Shown: piece by piece, positions 45,536 through 57,399 of the stretch
How positions within the stretch are numbered: position 1 is the stretch's first letter
How the letters are laid out: each line of letters begins with the position of its first letter
Assembly: GCA_031213475.1 (NCBI GenBank)
Contig: JARUPZ010000004.1
Location: 372,001-436,000 of the forward strand
Length of the DNA: 64,000 bases
Direction: 5' to 3'
Source of the DNA: Nereocystis luetkeana
Taxonomy: Eukaryota > Sar > Phaeophyceae > Laminariales > Laminariaceae
The notes under the pieces: generated by a model
The model's database searches: none
Seen by the model: the letters and a program-made list of their open reading frames with translations, nothing else
Told to the model about the DNA's origin: nothing
Program-made: the position numbers and the translations under genes

Positions 45536-46573
45536 GTAAGTGGTCGACACGTTTACGGTGGTGAGTACGCACGCGAGAAAGAGGGGGGGGGGGGGAGGAG
45601 GAAACACGGTAGTGAGAAGAAGGCAGAACAGTAGACAAAGAAAGGGAGACAACGTAGACAGGAAGATGCAAAAGGACAGACAAACCATTAGACAGGAAGT
45701 TATTAATAGACATGCAGACAGGCAAATGAGCAGACAGACAAGACAGCTGCAGTATCTATGTAGAGAGAGCGTTCTACAAGACGAGGAGAAGCGGGAGCAA
45801 GCGTTGACGCCAGCGCCGACTACCGCCAACCTCCAGACACATTTGCGGGCGCCGAATATGGAGGATAAGCGGTACACGATGCGCTGCTTCCGGATAGGAG
45901 AGGCGACGAGCCATAAACCACAGCATGGACGGCACACCATGAACGTTTCTTTGGGGTACGTGGGGTGCGAGCCAGCAACCGTCACAAGCAGATACGTAGA
46001 GGTAGCACCGTCCGTGGCCGCGGTGGGGGTGGAGTGCTCTCGCGAAACGGCGTTCACAGAGGAGGATGCAGTGTGCACGTTATTACTCACCGTTCCACAG
46101 GACAATCGAAGCTGGACTCACGAGAGATCAAGGTATTAAAAGAAGTTTGGGTATGTATAGGTGGAGAAGCAACCCGCGAGAAATAAAATAAAATACAAAG
46201 AAGTAAGGCATAGAGATAAAGGCAGAGGACGTGACTATGGGCGTGATTTCATGCCTCACCAGAGAGACTTCATTGATCCCAAAATTACGAACGAATTAAA
46301 GCGCGACGGAACTATTACAGCAGTAAGTCAGGATTCAAAAGACGGGGACGTAAGAAACGTGTCCCCGGGGTAGGGAGAAGCCTCCGGGTTTGTATACTGA
46401 AAGAGAAACACTACCACTTCCGTCGTGATCGCACCGACAACCAACACGGGAAGGTAGGAAGCGGCCAGGGAAAGACAGACCATCCCGCCGGCCGCTCGTT
46501 GCGCGCGAGACGTCACCACCGACAACGGCACCAGCTTTCTTTCGTCCTGGTATTGATAGTGTTTCTTTTACAG

Positions 46574-46643
46574 GAGCAACTACTCCCTGCGACGAGGTGC
46601 CGCTTTGAACATCGGCGAATCAACGCGGGGGAAGCGGCCCTGG
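46574..46643 (+). CDS. Candidate 70-bp exon 3 of gene P
   Basis: Textbook acceptor TGTTTCTTTTACAG and donor GG/GTGAGTC surround 70 bp open in phase 0 after the preceding exon (EQLLPATRCRFEHRRINAGE). The minus strand has no GT donor at the matching place. The product is not recognised. Bases 45540-46540 between the exons contain a GACA-rich tract (45620-45745) and frames on both strands without splice support. Confidence 0.35.
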
Positions 46644-47761
46644 GTGAGTCTCCGGCTGATCGCAACAGAGAGATATTGTTGATCCCTATACAGCTGTAGA
46701 CGAATTACAACGACGACGGAATTGCTCAACAGAATCACAAACGTTTTGAGGATAAACTATGTACTCGGAAGAAAGTAGTATGATACCAGGTGTATACAAT
46801 ATGTTTGATGGTATGTTTTAAACTTTTGGCCATCTCCAGAACTGCCCGCCGGGTTTATTTTCTTTCGCGGTATCTTTGATAGCTATGGAGTGTCAACAGA
46901 CCCCGGCAGACAGCAGGACCCTGCGGGGAGTGTGATAACAAGAGACGGTGTTACAGGGGGTGTACCAATAAGGGGGCGTGTTAAGAAGGGGTGTGCTACC
47001 ACATGAGCGTCTTAGGTCTGAAGCCATTATTTTGTCATTCCCAACCAATGCCGGCGATAGAAAAGCCCACGCTCATATCGGTAAGGAAACCCGGGGATGA
47101 CAGCACGAAACCCCGCTTTTCTGCGATCTTGAACAAACGTTACCGGTATATACCGGTACCACATTCGAGGACGAAACCGCCGAGGGTTGCACCTCAGATG
47201 CATTGACTCACAGGCAGATAACGTGTCTGCTGACTGGCCGGCATATCGATATTCAGCCATTTTTTCTAGCCCACACCACACAAAAAAAGCCACTACCAAC
47301 TACCGGTACCGTACGTAGCAGTGCGCGTTGTTATGTAACGACATATTTCGTGATTGGCCACCAAACTACCGCATGATACCGTACCCGTAGCGGTTACCCG
47401 TACAAAACGAAAAATGAAAAAACAACCAACTCTGATTCAGGCTGGTGACCGGTGTCCACCGGGTGTGATGGTTATACTTTGAAGTTTGATATGTTTTCAG
47501 GCGCACGTCCGAAGGGGGTGTGGTACTCAACGTACGCCTGGTGATAAAGCGACCGTCGAAAAATCACTTCCAAAAAATACCCCTGGGAGTGCTTTTGTTT
47601 CGTAGGGGTTCTCTCTCTTTCATAGAATGTGTATGTTGTGCCTGTCGTATTCAGTACGATGATGACGTGACATTGCATTGTCTACTCTGCTTACTGCATA
47701 ACAATGTAGTATCTCTGTGGCGTAATTGTGTGACCACAGAACTCGTGTCTCTGTATTATAG

Positions 47762-47806
47762 GATCGAAGAATCGGCACGGACACTGGTTGTGCTGGATGT
47801 CGACGG
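47762..47806 (+). CDS. Candidate 45-bp micro-exon with a HAD-like motif
   Basis: Acceptor GTCTCTGTATTATAG and donor GACGG/GTAAAA enclose 45 bp encoding IEESARTLVVLDVDG. The string LVVLDVDG matches motif I (hydrophobics then DxDG) of the haloacid dehalogenase superfamily. Partner exons with the other HAD motifs were not found, and its phase does not join directly to the 46643 donor. The match may be chance. Confidence 0.2.
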
Positions 47807-49558
47807 GTAAAAATAACTGTTGAACATGAACAACACCCACAGACACGCACGCGTGACACATGGCACGTGGCATGCAGCGCGCCAAAACTTGGATCATAAC
47901 ACGACAATACACGCCAGACTCGTCCCTGCACGAAAGCACCGACCTCAGAGTTGTGGCGAGCCGTGCCTCGAGTCAGAATTGAAAAACAGTCGAAGGCAAG
48001 CGAGATAGTCCCCCCCACGCTAACTTCATGCTGAATAAAATCGACAACAAATCAACGAAAAAATATACCAGGCGTATGTATTACCAAAAATGAAACTCAA
48101 ATTAGAATCGAAACACAGTCAAATTTGACTGAGATACTCGCCGCACAACTAACTTCCAAGTATCAAAAACAGGAAAAGTCGAATAAAGGCAAGACCATAT
48201 GTTTGCAGATTGATCCTGCATATTTGAACACGTGTCTTTCGGAGCTCCTGCCAAGCTGTCGACGATTATGTTTCGTTTTGTTTTCTTTCGCCGGAATTCG
48301 GGACCTCTATAGCCATTGGTTGTGGTACCAATCTGTGCCTTTTTTTTCCTTTTCGACAACTTTTTTGACGGTCTAAGATGATAGTTATATTCGACGACTA
48401 CTGTATTAACAGACTGCTGTGCATCAGCGGGTACGGCAAAAGCTACGAAAAAGCTACTATTAATATTTTAGTAAGAATAACAACACTGATATTATTACTG
48501 TAGTACCCGTGTCTGTTAAAACATACCAGGTATTATTCGTATCGTAATCGTAGGTATAGAGATAGAAACAGCAGCACCAGGTACATCGTTTGTACATACC
48601 GTTTGTGTACGTTATACAATTCGTGTTCATTACTATGTTAAAATAGACACATACTCGCACTACTAATATTAATACCAGGTACCTGGTATATATCATGGTG
48701 TATTATGTTTGCGGGATCACAAAAATGCGGTCCGAATATGAAAGAAGTTAGTGGTGTATTGTCCTTGCCATTTTCTCAGCATGATACCACAGGGCCAAGG
48801 CACAAGGTACCCACCCCCCTGTCGTGCATTTCCCCATCTTGAGAACGTAGGGCGTTCACCTACACAAGCCTCCATACCAGTGCACAGCAGTGCCCCACCT
48901 TCATACTTTGTCACTTTCTTGCTGAGAGGAGAAAAAAAAACAGCCACAAAGTGGTACCTGGCCTTCAGACCTATGCCAATGGTACAGCGAAGTTGCAATA
49001 AAAAGTTTGAATTTCAAAGATACCCGCCAAAACATTTTAGAACACGCTTCCTATGGGCCACCTAAAAGAAAAAAAAAGTTCCTAACTTTTGGAAAAGCCC
49101 GAAAAAAGCAAATCTGGGGCCGATGTTGGGCCAACATCGGCTTGAGAAAAACTCAGGCCGATCTTTGGTTCGAAGCGGCGAGATTCCGAGTCCTCGACAG
49201 ACATCGATCAACAAAACCAACGATTGCGTCACGAATTCAGAACGGAGTGCGCTCGTTAGGGGCTCCGACCCACCCTAGGGTCATCGTCTTCACACCATGG
49301 CCGGTGTCATGTGGCGGGAGCTGACCAGGCGTGTGATAAAAAACATTTGGCCGCTGGTTTGCACAAAACAGAAGACAAAACTTCTCCATCCGTCTCGAAT
49401 GGCAAAAAATAGAGTTTTTTTCAGCTTTGGGAGGATACCGTACGACGCCGCCGGCAAGCTCTCGCCCCCTAGACCATGGATCCGCCTGATATCTTCGAGG
49501 CCGTCATCTATACTCGTTGGGCTTACCAGATACCGAGTGGGTTGGCCGTGGGCTGAGT

Positions 49559-49648
49559 CTATGTCGAGATCGGGGGTCGATCGTCGCACGAACTGGTTTC
49601 GGTCACCGTGTTGACAATTTGCGACCAGAAAAACACAAATTGCGCCGC
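49559..49648 (-). CDS. Possible terminal exon of the WW-domain gene
   Basis: Acceptor AACGGCTGCAG followed by 29 codons in phase 0 (AAQFVFFWSQIVNTVTETSS) and a stop. It is in phase with the exon ending at 50472. A second frame through the same exon leads to a donor CTG/GTAAGC at 49526 but is out of phase. If this exon is not used, the gene may continue further left. Confidence 0.3.
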   Translation of the reverse strand, partial: AAQFVFFWSQIVNTVTETSSCDDRPPIST

Positions 49649-49889
49649 CTGCAGCCGTTGGGGGAAAAAAAAAAAAAAAAAAAACATTTTTCTCTTTTTT
49701 CCCCACAGCGGCGGTACGAGAAATTTTTCGGCTGTTTTTTTGAAGCCATATATTTGAAAAAAAAAAAAAAACTTCGCGTTTCCATTGGCATAGGTCTCAG
49801 ACCCAAAAAATAGTTTTTTTTCGACACGAGGCGCGGATCGGATCGCTCGATCGAAAAACTTGGGATCGAAAAGGCTCTTTTCCCAGTGT

Positions 49890-50412
49890 GTAAGGCTGTT
49901 TCTTACGGAAGTTCGATTTTGTTTCAGCTTGATTTGATTTTTCGGCCATGTATTGGTGTTTTTGACCCGAAAGGCGGTCGGAAGGGTCGTGCGATTCTCG
50001 GAATCAGTACACCTACCGTCCAAGACGTACCCAGATCGAAAGCCTACTTTTCCAATGAAGCACTTTGCCTTCTTCAGTATAGCGTCATTTCCAAAAATAC
50101 ACATCAAATCTTATTCGAAGGTACCTACTTCCCAGTGAGAAATGACACTATTTTGAATAGTTTGTGCTTTCCAATGTTAATTGGTTGGTAGTTACAGGAA
50201 ATGCCACAATCCTCAAGAATTTCGAAACGCTTCGATGGAGAAGCGGATGTTTGATCGGGATACCTCTGGGAGGGTAGGTGCGCTGATTCCGAGAAGCGCA
50301 CAATCCATTCGACCGCGTTTCGGGTCGAATAAACCACTATATAATAGTTGTCTGGAAAAATCAAACGTAACTGGAACACATCGAATTTCCGTAAGAAACA
50401 GCCCAAGAAACT
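49890..50412. repeat. Diverged inverted repeat inside an intron
   Basis: The plus strand from about 49896 (GTTTCTTACGGAAGTTCGAT) and the minus strand from about 50400 (GTTTCTTACGGAAATTCGAT) align for roughly 200 bp, including GACCCGAAA-GCGGTCG and CTCGGAATCAG-CACCTACC, around a central spacer of about 100 bp. Another inverted pair flanks it on the left (48961-48995 and 49770-49803, GACCTATGCCAATGG). Probably old foldback DNA transposons. Confidence 0.7.
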
Positions 50413-50471
50413 CCGAGCTGATCTTCAATCGGATACAACTGCATAAGAACTGCAGAGAACCGAGCACTCAC

Positions 50472-50606
50472 CCTCTCCACCATCTCCTTTCGGCGCGTCA
50501 GCCCGGCGATTCCGCTGTTTTCACGGCCGTCCTCAACGCTCTTCGTCGAAATCGGCCCAACAGCCCTTTCCTTGTGGCGACTGGGGTAGTATTGCTCCAT
50601 CACCAG
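50472..50606 (-). CDS. WW-gene exon, 45 codons
   Basis: Acceptor ACTCCCGGACTCCCCAG and donor AGG/GTGAGTG with phase 0 at both ends (135 bp). It encodes LVMEQYYPSRHKERAVGP and a basic end, LTRRKEMVER. In phase with the exons on either side. No domain recognised. Confidence 0.5.
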
Positions 50607-50850
50607 CTGGGGAGTCCGGGAGTGGGGGATGGTTGTGGCAGCGTCGGGGCAGTTAGTGCACAGAACGCGATGTCACCAAATGAATCGGGAACTACTAATT
50701 TTCGGCGAAACATTTGCACGAGACGTGATGAAATATTGTGTATACTGAAAATTGTATTGGACACACCCTGCCTCACAGATAGGCAAGGATTTGTCACTCA
50801 CATATCCACAAGTTATTGAAAAATAATATGTGGTGGGAAATATCACTCAC

Positions 50851-51271
50851 CAACTCCCTCCAGCGATGCAGCCGGGGAATCAGCGCATCCCTGACCCCAC
50901 GTATCTCCGTCACCGAAGAAAAACTTCCCTGGAGGCGGTCGAGTAGGTCGAGGCAAAGCTTCTGCTGCTGCTGCAAGTCCTGCTGTATCTGCAGCTGCAC
51001 CTGGTCGGGGCTGCCACAAGAAGAGGCACCGGAAGAAGGGCGGCCACGCTCTACCTCATCCACCGCTGGAGCCTCCGCCGCCGCCACCGCCGCCGCGGCC
51101 GCCGCCGCCGCCGCCACCAACCTCGGCGTCGCAAAGTACGCTTGCTTGCTCGCGGAAGCCCTAGTAGTCGAGCGCGTGACCCCCGCTTGCATTTCCTCCG
51201 ATGCGGCGAGCTTCTGCTTGGCGAGAGGAGCCTGCAGCGTTTGCCTGATAATTGCAGCGGGCAGGAGGTGA
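50851..51271 (-). CDS. WW-gene exon, Gln-rich coiled coil
   Basis: Acceptor GATCAAACAG (phase 2 in) and donor GAGTTG/GTGAGTG (phase 0 out) enclose 421 bp. It encodes an Ala/Lys-rich start, a poly-Ala run, then a helical Gln/Leu stretch (QVQLQIQQDLQQQQKLCLDL, then LDRLQGSFSSVTEIRGVRDA) likely to form a coiled coil. The complementary plus-strand frame is a Cys/Ala shadow. Phase agreement on both sides raises confidence. Confidence 0.55.
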
Positions 51272-51608
51272 CTGTTTGATCCAGGCATCGATTGGTGTAT
51301 CGGTTGCTTGTTTCTTTGTGTACCGGTTGGTTGGTGGCCTCGGTTTATCTGATTGGTTGGGCGGTTACCGTAGTAAGGTAATTAATCAAACCTCCAGGTG
51401 CACGAGAAAACTCCTGCGTGGCATCAAAACAGTACCTACGGTATACGTATTGGTTCGATTTACACCACGTAGATCGAAGCTTTCAGTCAGCAGAGAAAAA
51501 CACGGGGATGCCGAGGGGTGAACGGACAACTGCGTTTACTACGAGATACTGCAAGTTCGACACTTTGATGTATCGGGAGTTTCCATACTACAGCAGTATA
51601 TATCTCAC

Positions 51609-52171
51609 CTGTCAGCAGTCTCGTTTGTTAATGTAGCCCTCCTCCCACCCTCGGCAACAAGCCCACGCCCACGTCCATTCCCACTACCCAGCTCGCGCCC
51701 GCCTGCGCCCCCATCGCCACTATCACCGCCGCCAGCACCACCGTCACCCCCTCCGTGACCACCACCGACGCAAGCGCCACCGTCACCAAAATCACCACCA
51801 CTAACACCACCATTACCACCACCGCCAACACCACCACCACCACCAACACCACCAACACCAACAACAACACCACCGCTGTCGCCGTCCGCCCGGTCTAGCG
51901 CCTGTTGCATCCGTTGGCCGGGGGGGAGAGACTGCGCCCGCGGGTGGCCTCCTGCCCCTCCTCCGGCGCCACCGTCATTGCCACCGGCCCAGCTTGCTGT
52001 GGTGCGTCCAGCACGGTCGATTGCCTTGTCGCCGGAGTGGCCCACGCTGCGACAACGCCCGGGTGCCGAGGAGGAACCGGAGCGTCGTAGGAATCGGGAC
52101 GAGTTGTCAGTGCGCGCACGGGTTGCCGGGTTCCTCGCGGCTGACTTCCGGACGGTGTCGTCCTGCTGCGC
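51609..52171 (-). CDS. WW-gene exon, Gly-rich
   Basis: Acceptor TTGTTCCTGGTGCAG and donor GACAG/GTGAGATA (phase 0 in, 2 out; 563 bp). It starts AQQDDTVRKSAARNPATRAR, is Ser/Arg-rich, then becomes a long Gly/Val/Asp low-complexity region encoded by GGT/GGC-rich DNA, the same kind of sequence as follows the WW domains at 57 kb. Likely disordered. Confidence 0.5.
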
Positions 52172-54393
52172 CTGCACCAGGAACAACAGCGGTAGATCGG
52201 ACAAAAACGGCAAAAAACAGGGCGCAGTTAGGTATATACTACTGTAAGTAGTATGGCAGGGCGGGGATAGGGGATACTTCAATACAATCTTTCTGGACAC
52301 AGGTCGACAACGAAAATAATCAGAAGTGCGCCTCACGGGAACCCAAATGATTCGTGGGCAACCTCCGGAATTAATTTGCCCGGACTGCTCGGATCGCTAG
52401 TGAATAGAAAGCATCCGATTGCAGTTGTCCGGACGGTTCCAATTAACAAGCTGCATTTGGTATCAATTGTTGCGGCAATTCCTGCTACAAGTAGTAGTAG
52501 TGCCCGAAAACAACTGCCCCGATAACTCCTACTACTGTAATAGACAGCATTCGAAAATAATTATCCGGGCATACCAATCGACAGACAGCACAAAACATTT
52601 CCAATTAATGAACTCCTTTAGAAAAGGGCAATAACCCAAAACGGACACAACTGGCCCGTCTCGAGTCAAACACGGGTATATACTGGAATCAAGTCAAAAA
52701 CACCCGTCACGAGCCATCACGTGATTGACTCGCCGGAAACATATACTATACCCGGTTCTAAAAGGTACAGACCCACAGGTACACTTACTTGCCGGCAGCT
52801 TACTCTATACTTCGACGCTTCCAGGTTCGGTTGGGAGGGTGCAGGTCCGGGTGGGATCATGTCCCGCGGATATCAGGGTTCCAAACGAGAGGGAGGGGTG
52901 CAAAGAAGCAACGTTCTGGCGGCAAGCGCGTGTTTCTTACCTGGTCTCAGCGTCTACCTGTTTCATACAAAGACCACATGCAGCAGTGATAGTAGAACAG
53001 TAGTCTACAGCACAAGTCCTACAAACACATAACACGACTTACTATTAATAGATACCTGGTGTGAATCATTCGTTCGTATGAACGAATGTGTAGACGTGTA
53101 TCATATCATACGTGCCCAGGTGCTCATGGCATAATTGTTGAATAGAATGGAATGTTCTTGACAGTGAAAACTGAGGGATGCTGAAAGAGCGGCCGCCAGC
53201 AGTGATCACAAGGCACTATAGGCAAGTTAAGCAAAAAGCAGTACAAAAAACTGTTGGAATCTAAGAATAATAGGCTGTACCTGCGTCAAGATCTCTCAAA
53301 GACTGGTACGACGTGTTTTTTGCCAATCGCATGACTCGCGGGGGGGGGGGTTATTTGGTTCCAGGCTGAACCCGTTTTTGCCTCGAAACAGACCGGGTGT
53401 GTACCCTTTTTGGCCATTGTTCATGAAATACAGATCTGGCAGGGAAAAAAACAAATGTAGCAGGTAGACAGGGGCTCATGAAACACTGGTATGCCAAAAC
53501 GTTCAGGCTCCATCTCCAAAAAGCAGCGTGAGTATTGGATGCGACCGGAATTTGGGGTGGTATATGCTAGATTGAACCAGCTTGTAGGCTCTTGCCGCAA
53601 CGGTGCTTGTTCATCACTCCTAATGTTAATGTTTACGCAGCTACGCTACAATAATACTGGTATGTAATTTGGCACTACGTAGAGATAGAGAACGGTACAG
53701 CTTCGGTATGGCGGGAGAACAGACAATTGACGAATCACCACCCCATGGTCGCAGCAAGGCAGGAATGTGTTGTGGCTGGCGACTGACCATGCAGGGCAGT
53801 GCGGTGGTGCAAACGAACGAGAAACAGAGGCAGTCTTGGTTGAAGCTGCTGCTGCTGCAGTGACTGTTGTGGTTGCTACTTATCCAAGCGAAACCTTTCC
53901 CTCAGATCCCGCAATCACCGTCAAGCGAAACCATTCCAGCCTTTTCTCTCCTGGCTAAGCAATCGCATCACCCGGCCTGTTTTCCCGATGCCCTCGTCAA
54001 CGCACCCTTAAAAACAGCTACGTAACAGTAACTTCACTCTGCGGTAACAGCCCACATGCCTCATCTCATAATCGCCTCGTTCACAGAAGCCAGAGCGGTT
54101 TCGCCGGTCGTACGCGAAGATGTCAGACGGTTTTTCACGTTTCAGTAAGGGTGACACAGCTACTACCCGCACGTGACATTTCGTACACAATCGATAACAG
54201 GTACCAGGAACCAGACACATACGCGGCAACACATAGTGAGGAGGGGCACATGCCATGAACAACCGCACAAAACCGTGACCGGCTGATCACTTGAGGCTCG
54301 GTAACACCACTATTAAAAAGAGGATGAACCACGTGAACAACTCCATACGGCCCACGAGGGCGTCTCTACTGCTATACATACACCCAAGCTTAC
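52172..54393. other. Intron or intergenic interval
   Basis: If the exon chain is right this is a 2.2-kb intron. It holds no recognised gene. TACCTGGTG at 53053 sits beside a CTATTAATAGAT string. A plus-strand frame at 53669-53863 lacks splice or start support. Confidence 0.35.
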
Positions 54394-55269
54394 CTGAGCG
54401 CCGCAGCCATCGTCGCTCTCCCCTTCTCCCTCTACGTTTCCCTCTCCCTTCTCCTCCAAATCGTTGGAAACGACGTGAACGTCGGCCAAAGCGTTTTGTT
54501 GGAAAAGGGGATGCGAACGCTCCTGCGCCATCTCTTTGTGGCCAATCGCTGCCAACCTGTCAGACACGTCTTGCTTCTGACGAAGCTTCTCCGCCATGTG
54601 GGAGACGACGGCCTCGTCAGACGATACTCTACGCCCCCCAATCACGAACCTCGCTCCCTTCCGAATGGTTGGCCCGGTCGATTTGCCAATAAGCGGGGCG
54701 GCAGCCGTGCTCTTAACATCAACACCACCAACGCCACCGCCTGCGCCGAACGTCGCTATTTCTCCTCGCAAACCAGAAGCACCTAGCGAAGTCAGGCCAG
54801 GCCCCACTGCTGCTGGTAGAGGCGAGGCAGACGCTTCCGCTCCATTGACTTCCCCGATGGGCACGGGTGCAACCGTCGACGCCTGCATGCGGGTCACTCC
54901 GTCACGAACAACTGCGGACGAGGCTGCAATCCCGAAAGATGGACGACTCGGAGGCCACAGACCTTCCCCCCTGCCCTCTCCGTTCACAGCATTCTCCATG
55001 GAGGATACAGTCGCAATCGATGCGATACAGGAAGCTGTCGAATCCTTCGCTGCAACTGCCGCTGGGACGCGTGCAACTCCCGACGCCGTGTCGGGATCGT
55101 CAGAGGCGAAGATAGGTGCCGCAGATTCATAGTGTGGTCCTGCGGCCCTCGGCGATTCGAAGGGGTAAGGCCTACACTCGCCAGAATCCCCGCCCCCGCC
55201 TCCTACATAACAGGTCCGGGGCGCACCTGAGACATCTGCACCACCTGCTCCTGTGCAGGCCGGGGAAAT
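54394..55269 (-). CDS. WW-gene exon, 292 codons
   Basis: The minus strand is open for over 1 kb and ends at an excellent donor, GCTCAG/GTAAGC. The acceptor is less sure: GGGCAGAGTTCAG at 55270 gives phase 0. It encodes a Ser/Ala/Gly-rich region, a basic segment (GKSTGPTIRKGARFVIGGRR) and a helical charged region (EAVVSHMAEKLRQKQDVSDR, then LAAIGHKEMAQERSHPLF). No catalytic motif. Phase 0 out joins the 52171 exon. Confidence 0.5.
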
Positions 55270-55855
55270 CTGAACTCTGCCCAGGTCGAAAGCGGACAAC
55301 TTTTGCAAGGGCAAGGCCGATGGACACAGGGGGCGGTCGTGGGGAAGACAAGACTCCATTATCATTGGTGACGCCCCCTACAACGGAACCTACTTGTCCA
55401 GTGTACACCTGATAGTGTATATCAGGTACCACAGTACCTGGGAGCGTTTCATTCGACTTGCAGACATCGGTCCCTCGCTTACCCCGAAGTTCCCTCGAAA
55501 AGGTATCAATCTAGGCACTCGCGCGGCCGTATAAGTAAACATGCATGCACTCCATGGCGTTACTTAGAGCGAACCGATATGTCAAGGGAGGATAAACAGC
55601 GGCTACGGTATCGAGCAAATCTCGATCCCACATCTCGTGTTATCTTCCCGATACACTTGGAAGCATGTAATACGCGCATGTTTTTCGACTGGAATCTTGC
55701 TTGCAAGCGAAAGCTTTTGCAACTCGAACACGCCAGGAGCCACAACCTAAACCCGTCTTCTCAAAACCTTTGTTGCCTTATCAAGCCAACCTCATAAAAT
55801 CCCTCCCTACAGAATATTCTATTAGGCGCATGGGTCAGAAGAGGACTCCACTCAC

Positions 55856-56046
55856 ATCACACCAGTCCTGAACCGCTAGCAACTCCAAAGAATGCGCCAA
55901 CCTCGGCACAGCGATCGTCAACCTCGTCGTCACACTCGAGCGTCTCCCGCCGCCAGACCCCAGCGAGCTAGAGGGCTGGAGGACGAGCGCGCTCATCCAG
56001 GTACCACAGCCTGGCGGTTCCATCGCCAGCGTTGCCTCCACCATAC
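55856..56046 (-). CDS. Candidate WW-gene exon (strand ambiguous)
   Basis: The minus reading has acceptor CCACGTTGGTAG with an upstream pyrimidine tract and a strong donor GAT/GTGAGTGG, phase 1 in and 0 out, matching both neighbours. It encodes segments MVEATLAMEPPGCGTWMSAL and VTTRLTIAVPRLAHSLELL. The plus reading (55880-56081, donor AAGA/GTAAGAGG) is also open and helical (GTAIVNLVVTLERL), so strand is not settled. Confidence 0.35.
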
Positions 56047-56697
56047 CTACCAACGTGGCCGATGCCGTTCATGCAAGAAGAGTAAGAGGAAAAGGCAAGG
56101 GCGCTCGAGTCGGGATATATATTCAGCTCTGAAGGTGGGTCTGACTAGCGCCAGGCGTAATCGTGGTAGTGCGCCTGTGGTATTTTCTTGCCGAGATGGG
56201 AGGATGAGCCTCACGCGTAGCACTGGGGGCCTGATGATTTATGATCGGCGCATTTTCGTTGGATAGCGGTGATGAAAACCGTGCGCCGACCAGTGTCGCT
56301 CAAACAGTCATTCGGAGTATGGGCTATTAATAGGGTCAGTCACAAAGTACAACACCACGGCAGAACAGTTGCCGTAAAACTACCTTTAGCGATCCCCGAG
56401 CTCGACAAAAGTCTCTAGAAATCAACCCTGAATGGAAAATCGCGTCGGACGGCCGCCAACGAGGGACGGGCGACATTGTGAGCAAACTCCAGGGCGCGCA
56501 GAAAATTTTCCAGCGCACTGACCATGTCCAGGTCAAACCGGATGGTTCTGACAAGTGTAGGTGCATGATAGGCGGAGCGCAATGTGCATAACACGATCAC
56601 TGACCAACATTGTCGCTGCGGCTGGTCGTAAGTATGGCCAAGAGCAAAGGACAACCGCCTATCACGCATTTTAACGTTTGGGCCGTTCGCCACTTAC

Positions 56698-57352
56698 CAC
56701 GTGCGGGGGACACTGCGCACCCGAGGGGGGTCCCAGGACTGAACAGGTACGCCTTCCCATCCGACCGGTACATGAAGATGCGTCCTCCCACCGCCATGGG
56801 CCCAGGGGCGGTAACATGACCCACTACAAACTCCTCCACATCCGTCCAGCACATGAGGCGGTGTCCTCGCGCCTGGAAGTTAGGTTGGCGCATCTTCTCC
56901 TCGTCGACGGGGTGCTGGTACGAATGGGAGGGGTCACGGCGGCGGTTTGCACCACCGACACCAACACCATCACCATCACCATCATCACCACCGCCACCAC
57001 CACCACCACCACCGCCACCACCATCACCACCACCAACACCGGCACCAACACCGCCACCGCCACCACCGGCACCATCATCACCATCACCGCCATGAACACG
57101 ACTAACACCACAAACATCCGGGTTTGGTCTTTCCCACTGGACCTTGCTCATTTTACGGTTGAAGAAGCACACGCGGCCGTCCTTCGCTTGGAACTCTGTC
57201 CAGCCGTGGGGCAGCGGAGGAGGAGGAGGCCTCTCCCACTGCACAGTGCCCGTTGGGCGGTTGAAGAAATAGGGCCGGCCGTCGGTCGCGTGGTACTCCT
57301 CCCAGCCAGGGGGCAACGGAGGGGGGACATCGCGTGTTTCCGCCCCCGCCGC
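56698..57352 (-). CDS. Two WW domains, Gly-rich spacer
   Basis: Best-supported protein signal in the window. The minus-strand exon, acceptor TCTCGCGGCCGCAG and donor CGTG/GTAAGTG (phase 0 in, 1 out; 655 bp), encodes two WW domains. Domain 1 is about residues 13-42 (PPGWEEYHATDGRPYFFN, then VQWERP) and domain 2 about 47-76 (LPHGWTEFQAKDGRVCFFN, then VQWERP). Each has the two signature Trp, the aromatic pair and the final Pro. In domain 2 Cys replaces the first aromatic of the usual YYxN turn. A Gly/Asp run and a segment HRLMCWTDVEEFVVGHVTAP follow. WW domains bind Pro-rich ligands, so the product is probably a scaffold or adaptor in splicing or signalling. Confidence 0.8.
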
Positions 57353-57399
57353 CTGCGGCCGCGAGAGTGAATTGAGGGACAGTGTTTTGGGGCAAAATA

